Positions 17,857-27,216 of a DNA stretch of 64,000 nt are shown piece by piece (within the stretch, counting starts at the first letter, position 1; each line of letters starts with the position of its first letter). The DNA lies in contig NZ_JAVDUJ010000001.1 of assembly GCF_031456295.1 (NCBI RefSeq), positions 1,612,001-1,676,000 on the forward strand. The letters run 5' to 3'. The position numbers and the translations under genes are program-made. The notes beneath the pieces were generated by a model. It worked only from the letters and a program-made list of their open reading frames with translations, searched no databases and was not told where the DNA came from. This DNA is from Arcanobacterium_A hippocoleae (GTDB lineage Bacteria; Actinomycetota; Actinomycetes; Actinomycetales; Actinomycetaceae).

Positions 17857-18687
17857 ATGATCATTCTTGCCGGTACACCACTTGGAAATGATGCCGATGC
17901 CTCACCGCGATTGAAGCAGGCGCTTGCGGCGGCGGATCTTATTGCTGCCGAAGATACACGCAGGCTGCTAAATCTGGTAAGACGGCTGGAAGTAGAAATC
18001 CATGCGCCTGTGATTGCTTATCATGATCACATTGAAGCGGTGAAAGCTCCGGAGTTGATCTCCGCTGCGGAAGCTGGAAAAAATGTAGTGATGGTAAGCG
18101 ATGCGGGAATGCCTGCAATTTCTGACCCGGGATTTCGTCTGGCTGCACTTGCCGCGGAAGCTGGAATAGAATTTACTGTGATCCCCGGTCCGTCTGCGCC
18201 AGTTACTGCTTTAGCGATCTCGGGAATTGCATCAGATCGATTTACTTTTGAAGGATTTTTGCCTCGGAAAGACGGCGAGCGCAAACAAGCTTTGGAATCG
18301 CTGGTAGATGAGCAGCGCACAATGATTTTCTTTGAATCTCCACGCCGACTGGAAGCAACGCTCCTGGCGATGGCAAATATTTTTGGTACCTCCCGCCACG
18401 GTGCAGTTTGCCGTGAATTAACTAAAGTACATGAAGAAGTAATTCGTGGCGATCTTTCAAAACTACTAAAATGGGCGCAAAGTAAAGAAGTGCTCGGCGA
18501 AATCGTCCTCGTGATTGCAGGTGCGCCAGCGGAGGCAAATGCAGCTGCAGATTTTTCGGCTTTGGTGCCGCAGGTGCATGAGCTGGCTGCGCTTGGGCTG
18601 CGATTAAAAGATGCTGCAGCATACATTGCACAGAAAAATGGTGTGCGGAAAAATGCACTTTTCAAAGCAGCGTTGGCGCAAGAATAG
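17857..18687 (+). CDS. rsmI: 16S rRNA (cytidine1402-2'-O)-methyltransferase RsmI
   Basis: A 276-residue tetrapyrrole-methylase-fold enzyme that 2'-O-methylates C1402 of 16S rRNA. Signatures are ILAGTPLGN at the N-terminus, AAEDTRR, VSDAGMPAISDPG, PGPSAPVTAL and FFESPRRL. The start has no clear ribosome site and the ATG is close to an AT-rich GATAAAT, so the message could be nearly leaderless. In actinobacteria rsmI commonly neighbours metG-tatD-rsmA, as here, although an inverted nicotinamidase gene separates it from metG. Confidence 0.96.
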   Translation: MIILAGTPLGNDADASPRLKQALAAADLIAAEDTRRLLNLVRRLEVEIHAPVIAYHDHIEAVKAPELISAAEAGKNVVMVSDAGMPAISDPGFRLAALAAEAGIEFTVIPGPSAPVTALAISGIASDRFTFEGFLPRKDGERKQALESLVDEQRTMIFFESPRRLEATLLAMANIFGTSRHGAVCRELTKVHEEVIRGDLSKLLKWAQSKEVLGEIVLVIAGAPAEANAAADFSALVPQVHELAALGLRLKDAAAYIAQKNGVRKNALFKAALAQE

Positions 18688-18716
18688 TGCAGCATGAGAT
18701 TTTTTCATGCTGCACT
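18686..18716. terminator. Hairpin between convergent rsmI and pncA
   Basis: A perfect 12-bp inverted repeat (AGTGCAGCATGA, 7-nt T-rich loop, complement) overlaps the rsmI stop codon. No T-run follows, so termination efficiency is uncertain, but the position between convergent genes supports a shared terminator. Confidence 0.65.
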
Positions 18717-18772
18717 ATAGCCTTCTTAAATCAGTTTATGAGCTGATGCGGATATTTTCAGGTGTGTTAAAT

Positions 18773-19924
18773 TTACTGCCCTGGGCGAAAGTCAATATTT
18801 GAAAAATCAAAATCGTCATCTGAAACTTCAGCAGAAAAATCGATCTGCTGATCAAAATCAAGATCAAAATCGGTCAAATCAAAATCTGCATCGGCGAAAT
18901 CGTCGAGTGCGGAAAGATCTTCTGCAGGCATCCCGGGCCAGCTCACTGCCGCAGATTCCGTAAGCTGCGGCTCCTTTTGCAAGGAGGTAGATTGCATTGG
19001 CTGCCGGCCTACAGCTGCCGCTATTTCTGCTGCGACAGAAGCAACTGACGGATCAGCTTCAGCTTCCGCAAAATTTTCCCTATCGGGGTCATACAGCGGA
19101 TCTTGCTCCCAATCTGTGTCTAGATCATCCCAGACGGCATCGTCCGCATTCCACGTATCTGCATCGTTCCAGCGGTGATCGGGATCATTGGAAAAATCTT
19201 CGGAATCATCATTGGAGAAATCATCCCAGGAATCATCGGTGTCATCGCTCCAGGAATCAACGCTCCCAAAAGTAAAACCGGCAGAGCTTCCTGCAATATC
19301 GTCACCCGGTATTGGAGTATCTTCTCCTTCCTCGTAAAAACCAAATGCATCCGCGGTGGAAAGCTGTTCAATTCCAGCTTCATCCATCTCTGCACGCGCA
19401 GCAACCCCAAGTTCGGCAGATACAGGTGCCGTCAGATCCGAAAATACCCGCACCGGCCAACCGAGCCGCAGCGCGTCCAGTGCAGTATCTTTTACACAAT
19501 GCGATTCTGCCAGCCCGGCAATATCAATTGCCTGAATCTCGTGCGTGCGCAGAATTTCCTCAAGTGTGTCTCCACTCTCATTCTTTCCTTCAAAGCCGGA
19601 ATAAGCGGCAGTGTACTCGCCTTTTTTCACTGCGTCATCGAAAGCCAGCGCGGCGATTTCCTCATGCAAATCTGCCTCTGGAGTGCCTGCAACCCCATGC
19701 GGCGGCCAAGTATCAATAAAATCTGGGTTCTCGGAAAAATGTGTACCGGGATCGATATGCCAGTCTTGTGTGGTGACAATCAGTTCGTACTCACTGGCAT
19801 TTTCCGTCACAAAATCAGCAATTTTACGTGCTACATCATTTCCGCCGATGATGGGAAGCGCACCGCCTTCGCAGAAAGTTGGCTGCACATCCACGATCAG
19901 TAATGCGCGTTTCTCTTGATTCAT
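18773..19924 (-). CDS. pncA: Nicotinamidase PncA with a long acidic C-terminal tail
   Basis: Residues 1-196 are a complete nicotinamidase (nicotinamide to nicotinate, NAD salvage). The catalytic triad is D12, a lysine at 100/101 and C143 (ESHCVKDTALDAL); metal ligands are D54, H56, H62 and probably H76. The usual family length is 180-210, but this protein has 383 residues: the remaining approximately 187 form a very acidic low-complexity tail of D, S, W, F and N (for example WSDDTDDSWDDF), with no recognisable domain. The tail keeps the reading frame through repeated Asp codons, which argues for real translation. An AAAGGAT ribosome site is seven bases before the ATG. Confidence 0.9.
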   Translation of the reverse strand: MNQEKRALLIVDVQPTFCEGGALPIIGGNDVARKIADFVTENASEYELIVTTQDWHIDPGTHFSENPDFIDTWPPHGVAGTPEADLHEEIAALAFDDAVKKGEYTAAYSGFEGKNESGDTLEEILRTHEIQAIDIAGLAESHCVKDTALDALRLGWPVRVFSDLTAPVSAELGVAARAEMDEAGIEQLSTADAFGFYEEGEDTPIPGDDIAGSSAGFTFGSVDSWSDDTDDSWDDFSNDDSEDFSNDPDHRWNDADTWNADDAVWDDLDTDWEQDPLYDPDRENFAEAEADPSVASVAAEIAAAVGRQPMQSTSLQKEPQLTESAAVSWPGMPAEDLSALDDFADADFDLTDFDLDFDQQIDFSAEVSDDDFDFSNIDFRPGQ

Positions 19925-20059
19925 CGGGGGATCCTTTCTGGTTCTTGCCGCTTCTGCAGCTTGTAAAATGTGCTAGTCACTATTGTAACGATTGTGCTCT
20001 TGTGTGCTATTTTTCTGGAAAAATTCGCCTCATCGAAAGTTACGCCGTACTCTAGAAGT

Positions 20060-21862
20060 ATGTCTAAAATTCTTTCTGCAGTAGCTTGGCCGTATGCGAA
20101 CGGCCCGCGTCATATTGGTCATGTGGCAGGTTTCGGCGTGCCATCTGATGTGTTTTCCCGGTATATGCGAATGGCTGGGCACGATGTGTTGATGGTATCG
20201 GGTACAGACGAGCACGGCACGCCGATTATGGTAGCTGCAGATAAAGCTGGGATCAGTCCGCAAGAATTAGCTGATCAAAATAATCGGATCATCGTTGAAG
20301 ATTTGGTGAATCTCGGGCTTTCGTATGATTTATTCACTCGTACCACTACGGTGAACCACGAGCGTGTAGTCCAGCAACTCTTCGTTGGCTGCCGTGATAA
20401 CGGTTATATGGTGGTGCAGGAAACTCCTGTCGCAATTGATCCGAAGACGGGAAATACATTGCCTGATCGCTATATCGAAGGCACTTGCCCGCTTTGTAAA
20501 GCTGATGGTGCCCGAGGGGATCAGTGTGATAACTGTGGGAATCAGCTTGATCCACAAGATTTGCTGAATCCGCTCTCGAAGGTTTCCGGTTTGCCGCCTG
20601 AATTTAAGACCACAGCGCATTATTTCCTTGATTTGCCTGCGCTTGCTGATGCTTTGCGCGATTGGCTGGATCAGGTAGAAGAAGATGGAAAATGGCGTCC
20701 GAATGTAATTTCTTTCTCAAAGCATTTGTTGGAGGACGTCCGTCCGCGGGCGATGAGCCGTGATATTAGCTGGGGGATTCCGGTGCCAGGTTGGGAAGAC
20801 CAACCCAATAAGCGGCTTTACGTTTGGTTTGATGCCGTGATCGGCTACCTTTCAGCTTCGATCGAATGGGCGCGGCGGCGTGAGCTTGCAGGTGCTGGAT
20901 CTGCTGCAGACTGGAAGCAATGGTGGCAAAATCCAGAAGCCCTAACGTACTATTTCATGGGCAAAGATAATATCGTCTTCCATTCTCAGATTTGGCCGGC
21001 AGAGTTGCTTGCATATAACGGAAAAGGAAATCAAGGTGGAAAGACGGGCGAATTTGGTGCGCTGAATTTGCCGACGCAAGTAGTGGCTTCTGAATTTCTG
21101 ACGATGGAAGGGAAGAAATTTTCCTCTTCAAAGTCTGTGGTGATTTATGTACGTGATGTGCTTTCGCGTTATCAGCCAGACGCGTTGCGTTATTTTATTT
21201 CCATTGCTGGTCCAGAAACTTCCGATGCTGATTTCACCTGGGAAGAGTTTGTGCGCCGTAATAATTCTGAGCTGGTTGCTGGCTGGGGCAATCTTGTAAA
21301 TCGTGCTGCGGCAATGATCGCAAAGAATTTTGGGGAAATTCCACCTGCTGCGCAACTTGAAAAGATTGATCAGGATCTTCTCGATGCGGTCAATGCTGGC
21401 TTTGTAACCGTCGGGAATTATATTGCGAATCATCAGCAGCGTGCCGCACTCACTGAAATCATGCGTTTAGTGGGTGAAGCAAATGGTTACGTATCAAAGA
21501 CGGAGCCGTTTAAGATGAAGGACGAGGCGCTGCGTGCACGGCTTGGCACCGTGTTAAATACACTGATTCAGGCAGTCTCGGATTTGAATACGATGATGTG
21601 CGTATTCTTACCGCACTCTGCAAATGCGATCGATTTGATTCTTGGGGGAGACGGCACGATTGCGCCGATGCCGCAACTGGTAGAGACTGAAGATCTCGAT
21701 TCGGGCCATAAATTCCCAATTATTACTGGTGATTACGCACATGTACGAAAATGGGAGCGGCGCATCGTGCAGCCGGGTACGCCAATTACGAAGCCAAAGC
21801 CGGCATTCCAGAAGCTTGATGATTCGGTGATTGCCGAAGAGCTTGCCCGCTTGGGATTGTAA
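20060..21862 (+). CDS. metG: Methionyl-tRNA synthetase
   Basis: A 600-residue class I aminoacyl-tRNA synthetase charging tRNA-Met. The HIGH motif is PRHIGH near residue 16, a zinc knuckle CPLC...CDNC follows, and KFSSS(K) takes the place of KMSKS in the C-terminal half. The anticodon-binding helical domain covers about the last 170 residues; there is no C-terminal EMAP-type domain. The ATG at 20060 gives the normal N-terminus; a 30-codon upstream in-frame extension does not resemble the family. It is followed at 139 bp by tatD. Confidence 0.97.
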   Translation: MSKILSAVAWPYANGPRHIGHVAGFGVPSDVFSRYMRMAGHDVLMVSGTDEHGTPIMVAADKAGISPQELADQNNRIIVEDLVNLGLSYDLFTRTTTVNHERVVQQLFVGCRDNGYMVVQETPVAIDPKTGNTLPDRYIEGTCPLCKADGARGDQCDNCGNQLDPQDLLNPLSKVSGLPPEFKTTAHYFLDLPALADALRDWLDQVEEDGKWRPNVISFSKHLLEDVRPRAMSRDISWGIPVPGWEDQPNKRLYVWFDAVIGYLSASIEWARRRELAGAGSAADWKQWWQNPEALTYYFMGKDNIVFHSQIWPAELLAYNGKGNQGGKTGEFGALNLPTQVVASEFLTMEGKKFSSSKSVVIYVRDVLSRYQPDALRYFISIAGPETSDADFTWEEFVRRNNSELVAGWGNLVNRAAAMIAKNFGEIPPAAQLEKIDQDLLDAVNAGFVTVGNYIANHQQRAALTEIMRLVGEANGYVSKTEPFKMKDEALRARLGTVLNTLIQAVSDLNTMMCVFLPHSANAIDLILGGDGTIAPMPQLVETEDLDSGHKFPIITGDYAHVRKWERRIVQPGTPITKPKPAFQKLDDSVIAEELARLGL

Positions 21863-22001
21863 ATTCTGTTCACGATTCTCGTACCGACTTGCGCAGATCC
21901 TGCTTGCGGGCGGTATCTGCGCAGATAGTGCGAAATGAGGGCGGCGAAGCGAGAGCCAGTGCTGGAATGCGTTGGCAGTTTGGGGTGAAAGGAGAAATAC
22001 A

Positions 22002-22949
22002 GTGGGGAAGAATAAGAAACGATATTTGCCGCTGCTCCCTGAGCGTCCGTTATCCGTCCCGATCATTGATAACCATACGCATATCGGCGCTGATCCTGCG
22101 CCTGCTTCTGGCGGTGAATTACAGCAGCGCTATGATCCCGAAGGCCGAATTCTGATGCCGGTACTTGAGCGGACACTGCTTGCCAGGATGGCTGATGCCG
22201 GGGTGCGTGGCGCGATCACGTCAGGCTGCGAAATTCCTGAGTTCGCGCATACTTTAGAACTGGCAAAACGTGTGCCCAATATTTGGGCGGCAATTGCGAT
22301 CCATCCGAATGAAGCTGCGATGCATGCTGGGATTTCGGCTGCATCACCTGACGGATTGACGCACGAGTTTGCAGTGCATCATCGCGAGTTTTCGCTGGAT
22401 GATGCGATTGCGCAAGTGGCACAGATCGCGCAGGAGCCGGAAGTAGTTGCGGTTGGAGAAACTGGTCTTGATTATTTTCGCACGGGAGAAGCCGGAAAAG
22501 CGGCGCAAAAAGAATCATTCCGGGCGCACCTGCAGCTTGCGAAAGAGCTTGGTAAACCAATGCAGATCCACGATCGTGATGCGCACGCTGATGTTGTGGA
22601 AATTTTGCAACGTGATGGAGCGCCGGAGAAAACCGTCTTCCATTGTTTTTCAGGTGATGTAAAGCTTGCCGAAATCTGTGCTGAAAATGGCTGGTATGCA
22701 TCCTTCGCCGGGCCAATCACATACCCGGTAAATACGCAGTTGCAACACGCTTTCGATTCCCTACCCGATGAGTTAATCCTGATCGAAACAGATGCTCCGT
22801 ATCTTACCCCCGTACCGTATCGGGGGCATCCAAATGCTGTCTGGGGGTGTGTTTATACTGCCGGATTTATGGCGCAACAGCGCGGGTATCCGCTGGAAAA
22901 ATGGTGTGAGATCTTAAATCGAAATACTTTTGCAGTATATGGAATTTAA
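22002..22949 (+). CDS. tatD: TatD family metal-dependent deoxyribonuclease
   Basis: A 315-residue TIM-barrel hydrolase. Metal and catalytic residues are visible: H25-x-H27 (DNHTHIG), Glu in GETGLDY, His in QIHDRDAH, His in FHCFSG and Asp in ETDAPYLTP. TatD enzymes degrade DNA 3'-5' and act in DNA repair and turnover. The GTG at 22002 has AAAGGAGA six bases upstream and is preferred over a longer frame. It is somewhat longer than E. coli TatD because of an insert after AIAIHPNEA. It follows metG, as in other actinobacteria. Confidence 0.93.
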   Translation: MGKNKKRYLPLLPERPLSVPIIDNHTHIGADPAPASGGELQQRYDPEGRILMPVLERTLLARMADAGVRGAITSGCEIPEFAHTLELAKRVPNIWAAIAIHPNEAAMHAGISAASPDGLTHEFAVHHREFSLDDAIAQVAQIAQEPEVVAVGETGLDYFRTGEAGKAAQKESFRAHLQLAKELGKPMQIHDRDAHADVVEILQRDGAPEKTVFHCFSGDVKLAEICAENGWYASFAGPITYPVNTQLQHAFDSLPDELILIETDAPYLTPVPYRGHPNAVWGCVYTAGFMAQQRGYPLEKWCEILNRNTFAVYGI

Positions 22950-22979
22950 GCTGTTTCCAGGTGTATGCGGGAGCGGGAA

Positions 22980-24332
22980 TCAGCGTAATTCGCGCGGCTG
23001 CCAATCACGTTGCGGATCGCCAATATAAATTTGCCGGGGGCGGTAAATCCGTTGGTTTGGCTGATCTGCTACTTCTTTCCAGTTTGCAATCCAGCCAGGT
23101 GTGCGCCCGATTGCAAACATCACTGTGTACATATCGCGTGGAATCCCGAGTGCGCGCAAAATGATCCCCGAGTAGAAATCTACATTGGGATAGAGTTTTC
23201 GCTCTGCAAAGTAGTCGTCGGCGAGTGCTGCGGTTTCAACTTCGCGTGCGATGTCTAAGAGCGGATCAGTGATCTGCATTTTTTCGAGCAGCTCATCTGC
23301 AGCTTGCTTGAGAATTTTTGCGCGCGGATCGAAATTTCGATAAACCCGATGCCCGAATCCCATCAAGCGCACCGTAGAATTTTTCGCTTTCGCCATTTCT
23401 ACGTATTTTGCTGGCGTGAATTCACCGTCATGAATTTGTTGCAGCATATCAATGACAGCCATATTTGCTCCGCCATGCTTCTGCCCCCAAAGTGCTGCCA
23501 CACCAGCAGAGAGTGAGGTGTAGAGATTCGCCCCTCCAGAAGCAACCATGCGCACTGTTGAGGTAGAGCAGTTTTGCTCGTGGTCTGCATGCAAAATCAG
23601 GAACATATTTAATGCGTGGGCTGCTTCGGCAGATGGCTCATATTCGCGATACGGTTGGGTGAACATCATGTGCAGGAAGTTTTCTGCATATGCTAAATCG
23701 TAACGTGGATATACGAGCGGTTCGCCGAGGTGTGCTTTATAAGCTGCTGCTGCGATTGTGCGCACCTTTGAGATTAGGAGTGCAGCAGCGCGGCGGAAGG
23801 CGGCATCGTCAGCAATTCCAATTTCAGGCAAATCGTATGCCTGCAGGCCGTTGATGACGGCAGAAAGGATCGCCATCGGATGCGCATCTGCTGGAAATCC
23901 GTCAAAAAGTTTCCGCATATCACGATGCAATGAGGAATTTTCGGTGAGGAGTTCGCGAAATTGTGCCCGGTCTGCCGGATCTGGGAGTTCGCCAAAAATC
24001 AGTAGCTCTGCTACTTCGATGAAAGAGGAATGCGCAGCAAGCTGCTCGATGGGGATCCCGCGATAGCGCAGGATCCCATTTTCACCGTCGATATAGGTGA
24101 TTTTTGATTGGCATGAGCCAGTATTTCCGTAACCGTCATCAAATGTGATCAGCCCGGTTTTTTGGCGTAATGCAGAAATATCGATTGCGCGTTCACCTTC
24201 GGTGCCAGTGATTATTGGCAGCGTGTGGGTGTTGCCGGCATAGCTGAAAGTAACGGTTTCGGTAGCGTGTAGATTTGCTGGTGGGAGATTTGACGTTTCT
24301 GCGAGAAAATCTTTTGGATGCATATTGCTCAT
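22980..24332 (-). CDS. gltA: Citrate synthase
   Basis: A 450-residue citrate synthase condensing acetyl-CoA and oxaloacetate, of the longer bacterial (hexameric, GltA-like) type with an N-terminal extension. Active-site motifs are HADHEQNCSTSTVR and GFGHRVYRNFDPRAK. It is the only TCA-cycle gene in the window and sits opposite to the surrounding metG-tatD / rsmA genes, 30 bp from the tatD stop. The start at ATG 24332 gives the usual N-terminus. Confidence 0.96.
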   Translation of the reverse strand: MSNMHPKDFLAETSNLPPANLHATETVTFSYAGNTHTLPIITGTEGERAIDISALRQKTGLITFDDGYGNTGSCQSKITYIDGENGILRYRGIPIEQLAAHSSFIEVAELLIFGELPDPADRAQFRELLTENSSLHRDMRKLFDGFPADAHPMAILSAVINGLQAYDLPEIGIADDAAFRRAAALLISKVRTIAAAAYKAHLGEPLVYPRYDLAYAENFLHMMFTQPYREYEPSAEAAHALNMFLILHADHEQNCSTSTVRMVASGGANLYTSLSAGVAALWGQKHGGANMAVIDMLQQIHDGEFTPAKYVEMAKAKNSTVRLMGFGHRVYRNFDPRAKILKQAADELLEKMQITDPLLDIAREVETAALADDYFAERKLYPNVDFYSGIILRALGIPRDMYTVMFAIGRTPGWIANWKEVADQPNQRIYRPRQIYIGDPQRDWQPRELR

Positions 24333-24541
24333 GATTCCAGTCTAAATCTTGCGGTGTGGTAATTGGGGTGCTTATCAATGGGTGGGAAATTGATTTTTAA
24401 ATTTGATCCGGATAGTTGGGATTAATTGCGGAGCTACTGATGATTATCCGAATTTAGAGTGGGATCGCTCTCATTGGATTAACAGGTATGTAACGATTTG
24501 ATTACAATAAGTCTAGGAAACATAACGGGTGCTGTATTTCA

Positions 24542-25837
24542 GTGATTTATCAGCATGAGTATATGGAGAAAATTTTGGGAAAACACAATGCACAGCTGAA
24601 TAGCGAAGCGCAGAATGAAGCTGCAAACCAGCTTCGGCTCGCGATGCAAACTGCGGAAGTGAAGCCCGGTTCACGCCGCGCACGGCGGGAAGCTGAACGT
24701 GCTGCCGCAAAGACGCAGGAGCACGCAAGGAAAAATCTGCAAAATGCTGCTTTGGCAGATGGTAGCAGCACTGCAATGCTGGAAGTGCTACCCCAAGGCG
24801 TAACCGATCCAACTCATTCTGCTCTCAGTACGAATAAAGTTTTCGCCGAATATATGAACGAAAATCTGGTAACTTCGCAGGCATTTGAAACGCAAATGTT
24901 GGTAAAGCCGGGGTTGTTTCAAAATGCGCGAGCAATCGTAGTGGCTCTTGTTGCTGCCACTTCAATTTTCAGTATTGCAGCTGCTGCTTATTCATTTGAT
25001 CATGCAGCGATGTCGGAAGCTGCCGTTTCTGCATCGGTAAATCCGGATTTATCAAATACGCGTGCCGTCGAGAAAATCTCATACAAAGTGGTTGCTGACG
25101 GTAAAACGACGACTCATTCCGCTTTCTCGGGAATGACGATTGCGAAAGCGCTGGAAAATGCTGAGGTGCAGCTTGGCAAAAATGATGCGGTTTCACTGCC
25201 TTTGAGCGCGAAAATTGCTGAGGGAATGATCGTGAAAATTGCGCGGATCAAGTATGAAACCTTCACCGAAGAATTCGTCGATAAGTTTGTAAATAAAGAT
25301 GAAGCAGATGCATCTTTGCCCAAGGGTGAGAAAAAGATTGTAACGCCAGGAGTGGACGGGAAAGGCACACGCACTTTCACTGTGAAATACCGTGATGGCA
25401 AGGAAATTAGCCGCGATATTGTGGCTGAAGCAATCACTGCTGTGCGTGTGGATCAGGTGACGAAGATCGGTACGAAAGAAGCACAGAGTGCTGATCGTGA
25501 AATTGCGGCTCCGCCATCAGGGCCAGCTCCAAGCCCTGGCTCAGCACGGGCAATTGCGCAGCAGATGGTGAATGCGCGCGGCTGGGATGCGGCGCAGTTC
25601 TCGTGCCTGGATGCGCTTTGGCAGCGGGAATCTGGCTGGAATGCACACGCGATGAATCGTTCTTCTGGGGCTTATGGAATTCCGCAGTCGCTTCCTGGCT
25701 CAAAGATGGCGAGTGCAGGTGCTGATTGGCAGACGAACCCGGAGACGCAAATCCGTTGGGGCCTCGGTTATATTCAAGGACGCTATGGCAGCCCGTGTGG
25801 TGCCTGGGGGCACTCAAAGGCGCGTGGCTGGTATTAA
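24542..25837 (+). CDS. RpfB-like cell-wall protein: DUF348-G5-transglycosylase
   Basis: A 431-residue envelope protein. A basic cytoplasmic N-terminus (1-120) precedes one membrane helix (about 126-146). A DUF348 module (about 178-235, KVVADGKTTTHSAF...), a G5 domain (about 240-315, ETFTEEFVDKFVNKDEADAS...) and a C-terminal lysozyme-like/SLT domain (355-431) with catalytic Glu363 in WQRESGW follow. This is the domain order and genomic position of RpfB (between tatD and rsmA), but the C-terminus resembles the transglycosylase-like aggregation-promoting factor domain, not a typical Rpf domain. It probably cleaves or remodels peptidoglycan. The GTG at 24542 and ATG at 24563 both lack a strong ribosome site, so the start is uncertain. 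Confidence 0.85.
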   Translation: MIYQHEYMEKILGKHNAQLNSEAQNEAANQLRLAMQTAEVKPGSRRARREAERAAAKTQEHARKNLQNAALADGSSTAMLEVLPQGVTDPTHSALSTNKVFAEYMNENLVTSQAFETQMLVKPGLFQNARAIVVALVAATSIFSIAAAAYSFDHAAMSEAAVSASVNPDLSNTRAVEKISYKVVADGKTTTHSAFSGMTIAKALENAEVQLGKNDAVSLPLSAKIAEGMIVKIARIKYETFTEEFVDKFVNKDEADASLPKGEKKIVTPGVDGKGTRTFTVKYRDGKEISRDIVAEAITAVRVDQVTKIGTKEAQSADREIAAPPSGPAPSPGSARAIAQQMVNARGWDAAQFSCLDALWQRESGWNAHAMNRSSGAYGIPQSLPGSKMASAGADWQTNPETQIRWGLGYIQGRYGSPCGAWGHSKARGWY

Positions 25838-26012
25838 ATACCTTGCGATCCTGCTTTTATCTGCCATGCCGATCGTCTTTGATGATGCAGTGATGCGCAG
25901 CTGTGGGAGTCTGCCAGCTATGTGATGTTGGTTGGAGCGCAAATATTTGCGCTTTTGCTGACAACGCCTAGCGGGCAGATTCTTTTCTTTTGGATCAGGT
26001 AAGATTTTGCAT

Positions 26013-27038
26013 ATGATGAAGCGAATTATGATCGGCACTGACGGTAATGGGTTGACGGAAAATACTGGCATTAATCGCAATCGGGATGGAAAGCAAAACT
26101 CTGCCGGTAACGAAGCTGCAGAGCGGCGCGCACACGAGGTCGCAACTGCGGCAAATTCGCAGTCTATTTCCGGAACTTTGCTTGGACCAGTGCAAATTCG
26201 TGAATTGGCGGCAAAATTAGGCGTACACCCAACTAAAACTCTCGGGCAAAATTTTGTCCATGATGCTGCGAGCGTCCGCCGGATCGTTCGTGATGCCGGG
26301 GTGCGCGCAGGTGATCTGGTGCTCGAAATTGGTCCAGGGCTCGGATCACTCACGCTTGCGTTATTAGAAACGGGAGCCTTGGTTTCTGCCGTGGAAATTG
26401 ATCCACTGCTTGCAGGGCAAATTGCAGCAACCGTCAAAAATAATATGCCGGCTGCTGCCAATAATTTTGCGGTGCGCCTGCTTGATGCGTTGGAAGTGTC
26501 AGGGGAAGAAAGCCTGGCTGTGCCTGCTGCCTGCACGAGCGAAAAGTATCACCCGGGAAAGCTGGTCGCGAATCTGCCATACAACGTAGCTGTGCCGATT
26601 TTGCTTACGCTTTTAGAAGTTTTGCCGAGTATCGAAAGTTTTACTGTGATGGTGCAAGCAGAAGTGGCTGACCGGCTTGCTGCTGAGCCAGGTTCGCGGA
26701 CGTATGGTGTGCCGTCAGTAAAGGCAAACTGGTATGGGCGCTTATGGCGTGGTGCGAAAATTTCGCGGAATGTGTTTTGGCCGGTGCCGAATGTGGATTC
26801 GGCTCTCGTGCACTTTGTGCGTGGTGCGCATCCTGAGGGGGTAGCGCGGGAGGCTGTGTTTGCAGTGATCGATGCAGCGTTTGCACAGCGGCGGAAGACT
26901 TTGCGTGCTGCCTTGAGTAGTTGGGCAGGGTCTGGAGTGCGCGCCGAAGAGATCCTGGTAGCTGCAGGAATTGATCCAAAGCGACGGGGAGAGACACTCA
27001 CGATCGATGAATTTGTGCAAATTGCGAAATGCTCGTAG
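26013..27038 (+). CDS. rsmA: 16S rRNA adenine N6-dimethyltransferase RsmA (KsgA)
   Basis: A SAM-dependent enzyme dimethylating A1518 and A1519 of 16S rRNA. Family motifs are KTLGQNF, VLEIGPGLGSLTLALL (SAM site) and NLPYNVAVPIL (catalytic). The canonical fold begins at about residue 58 (LLGPVQIRELAAKLG), so the chosen start gives a hydrophilic N-terminal extension of about 55 residues. A TTG at 26007 has a better spaced AGGT, while an internal start near 26178 would give the standard length; the start is the weak point. Usually followed by ispE, but here ispE lies 8 kb away on the other strand. Confidence 0.92.
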   Translation: MMKRIMIGTDGNGLTENTGINRNRDGKQNSAGNEAAERRAHEVATAANSQSISGTLLGPVQIRELAAKLGVHPTKTLGQNFVHDAASVRRIVRDAGVRAGDLVLEIGPGLGSLTLALLETGALVSAVEIDPLLAGQIAATVKNNMPAAANNFAVRLLDALEVSGEESLAVPAACTSEKYHPGKLVANLPYNVAVPILLTLLEVLPSIESFTVMVQAEVADRLAAEPGSRTYGVPSVKANWYGRLWRGAKISRNVFWPVPNVDSALVHFVRGAHPEGVAREAVFAVIDAAFAQRRKTLRAALSSWAGSGVRAEEILVAAGIDPKRRGETLTIDEFVQIAKCS

Positions 27039-27144
27039 GAACAAAATAGGTGTGGCAGAAGTTGAAAATAGTTTCAACGTAGATCGAAAACAAAGACTGA
27101 CAAAACACGAAAGCCGTAGTTAATGCTGGATTCACTGAGATCAG

Positions 27145-27190
27145 TTTTGGGGTAGATCGCAATTGTGCAGATCTACCCCAAAATAAAAGA
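27145..27190. terminator. Terminator between convergent rsmA and L25 genes
   Basis: A perfect 14-bp inverted repeat (TTTTGGGGTAGATC at 27145-27158, complement at 27170-27183, 11-nt loop). Arms begin and end in A/T runs, so each strand ends in a short T-rich segment. Confidence 0.8.
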
Positions 27191-27216
27191 TGTTTTTCGC
27201 CAAGCGCGGTGCAGGA

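Noticed and set aside
19970..20059. 30-codon N-terminal extension of MetG
   Set aside because: It is hydrophobic and unlike MetG N-termini; the ATG at 20060 starts the canonical sequence.
24333..24541. Possible c-di-AMP riboswitch before the RpfB-like gene
   Set aside because: rpf genes in other actinobacteria carry one, but I found none of the conserved helices or the GAATC-type junction here.
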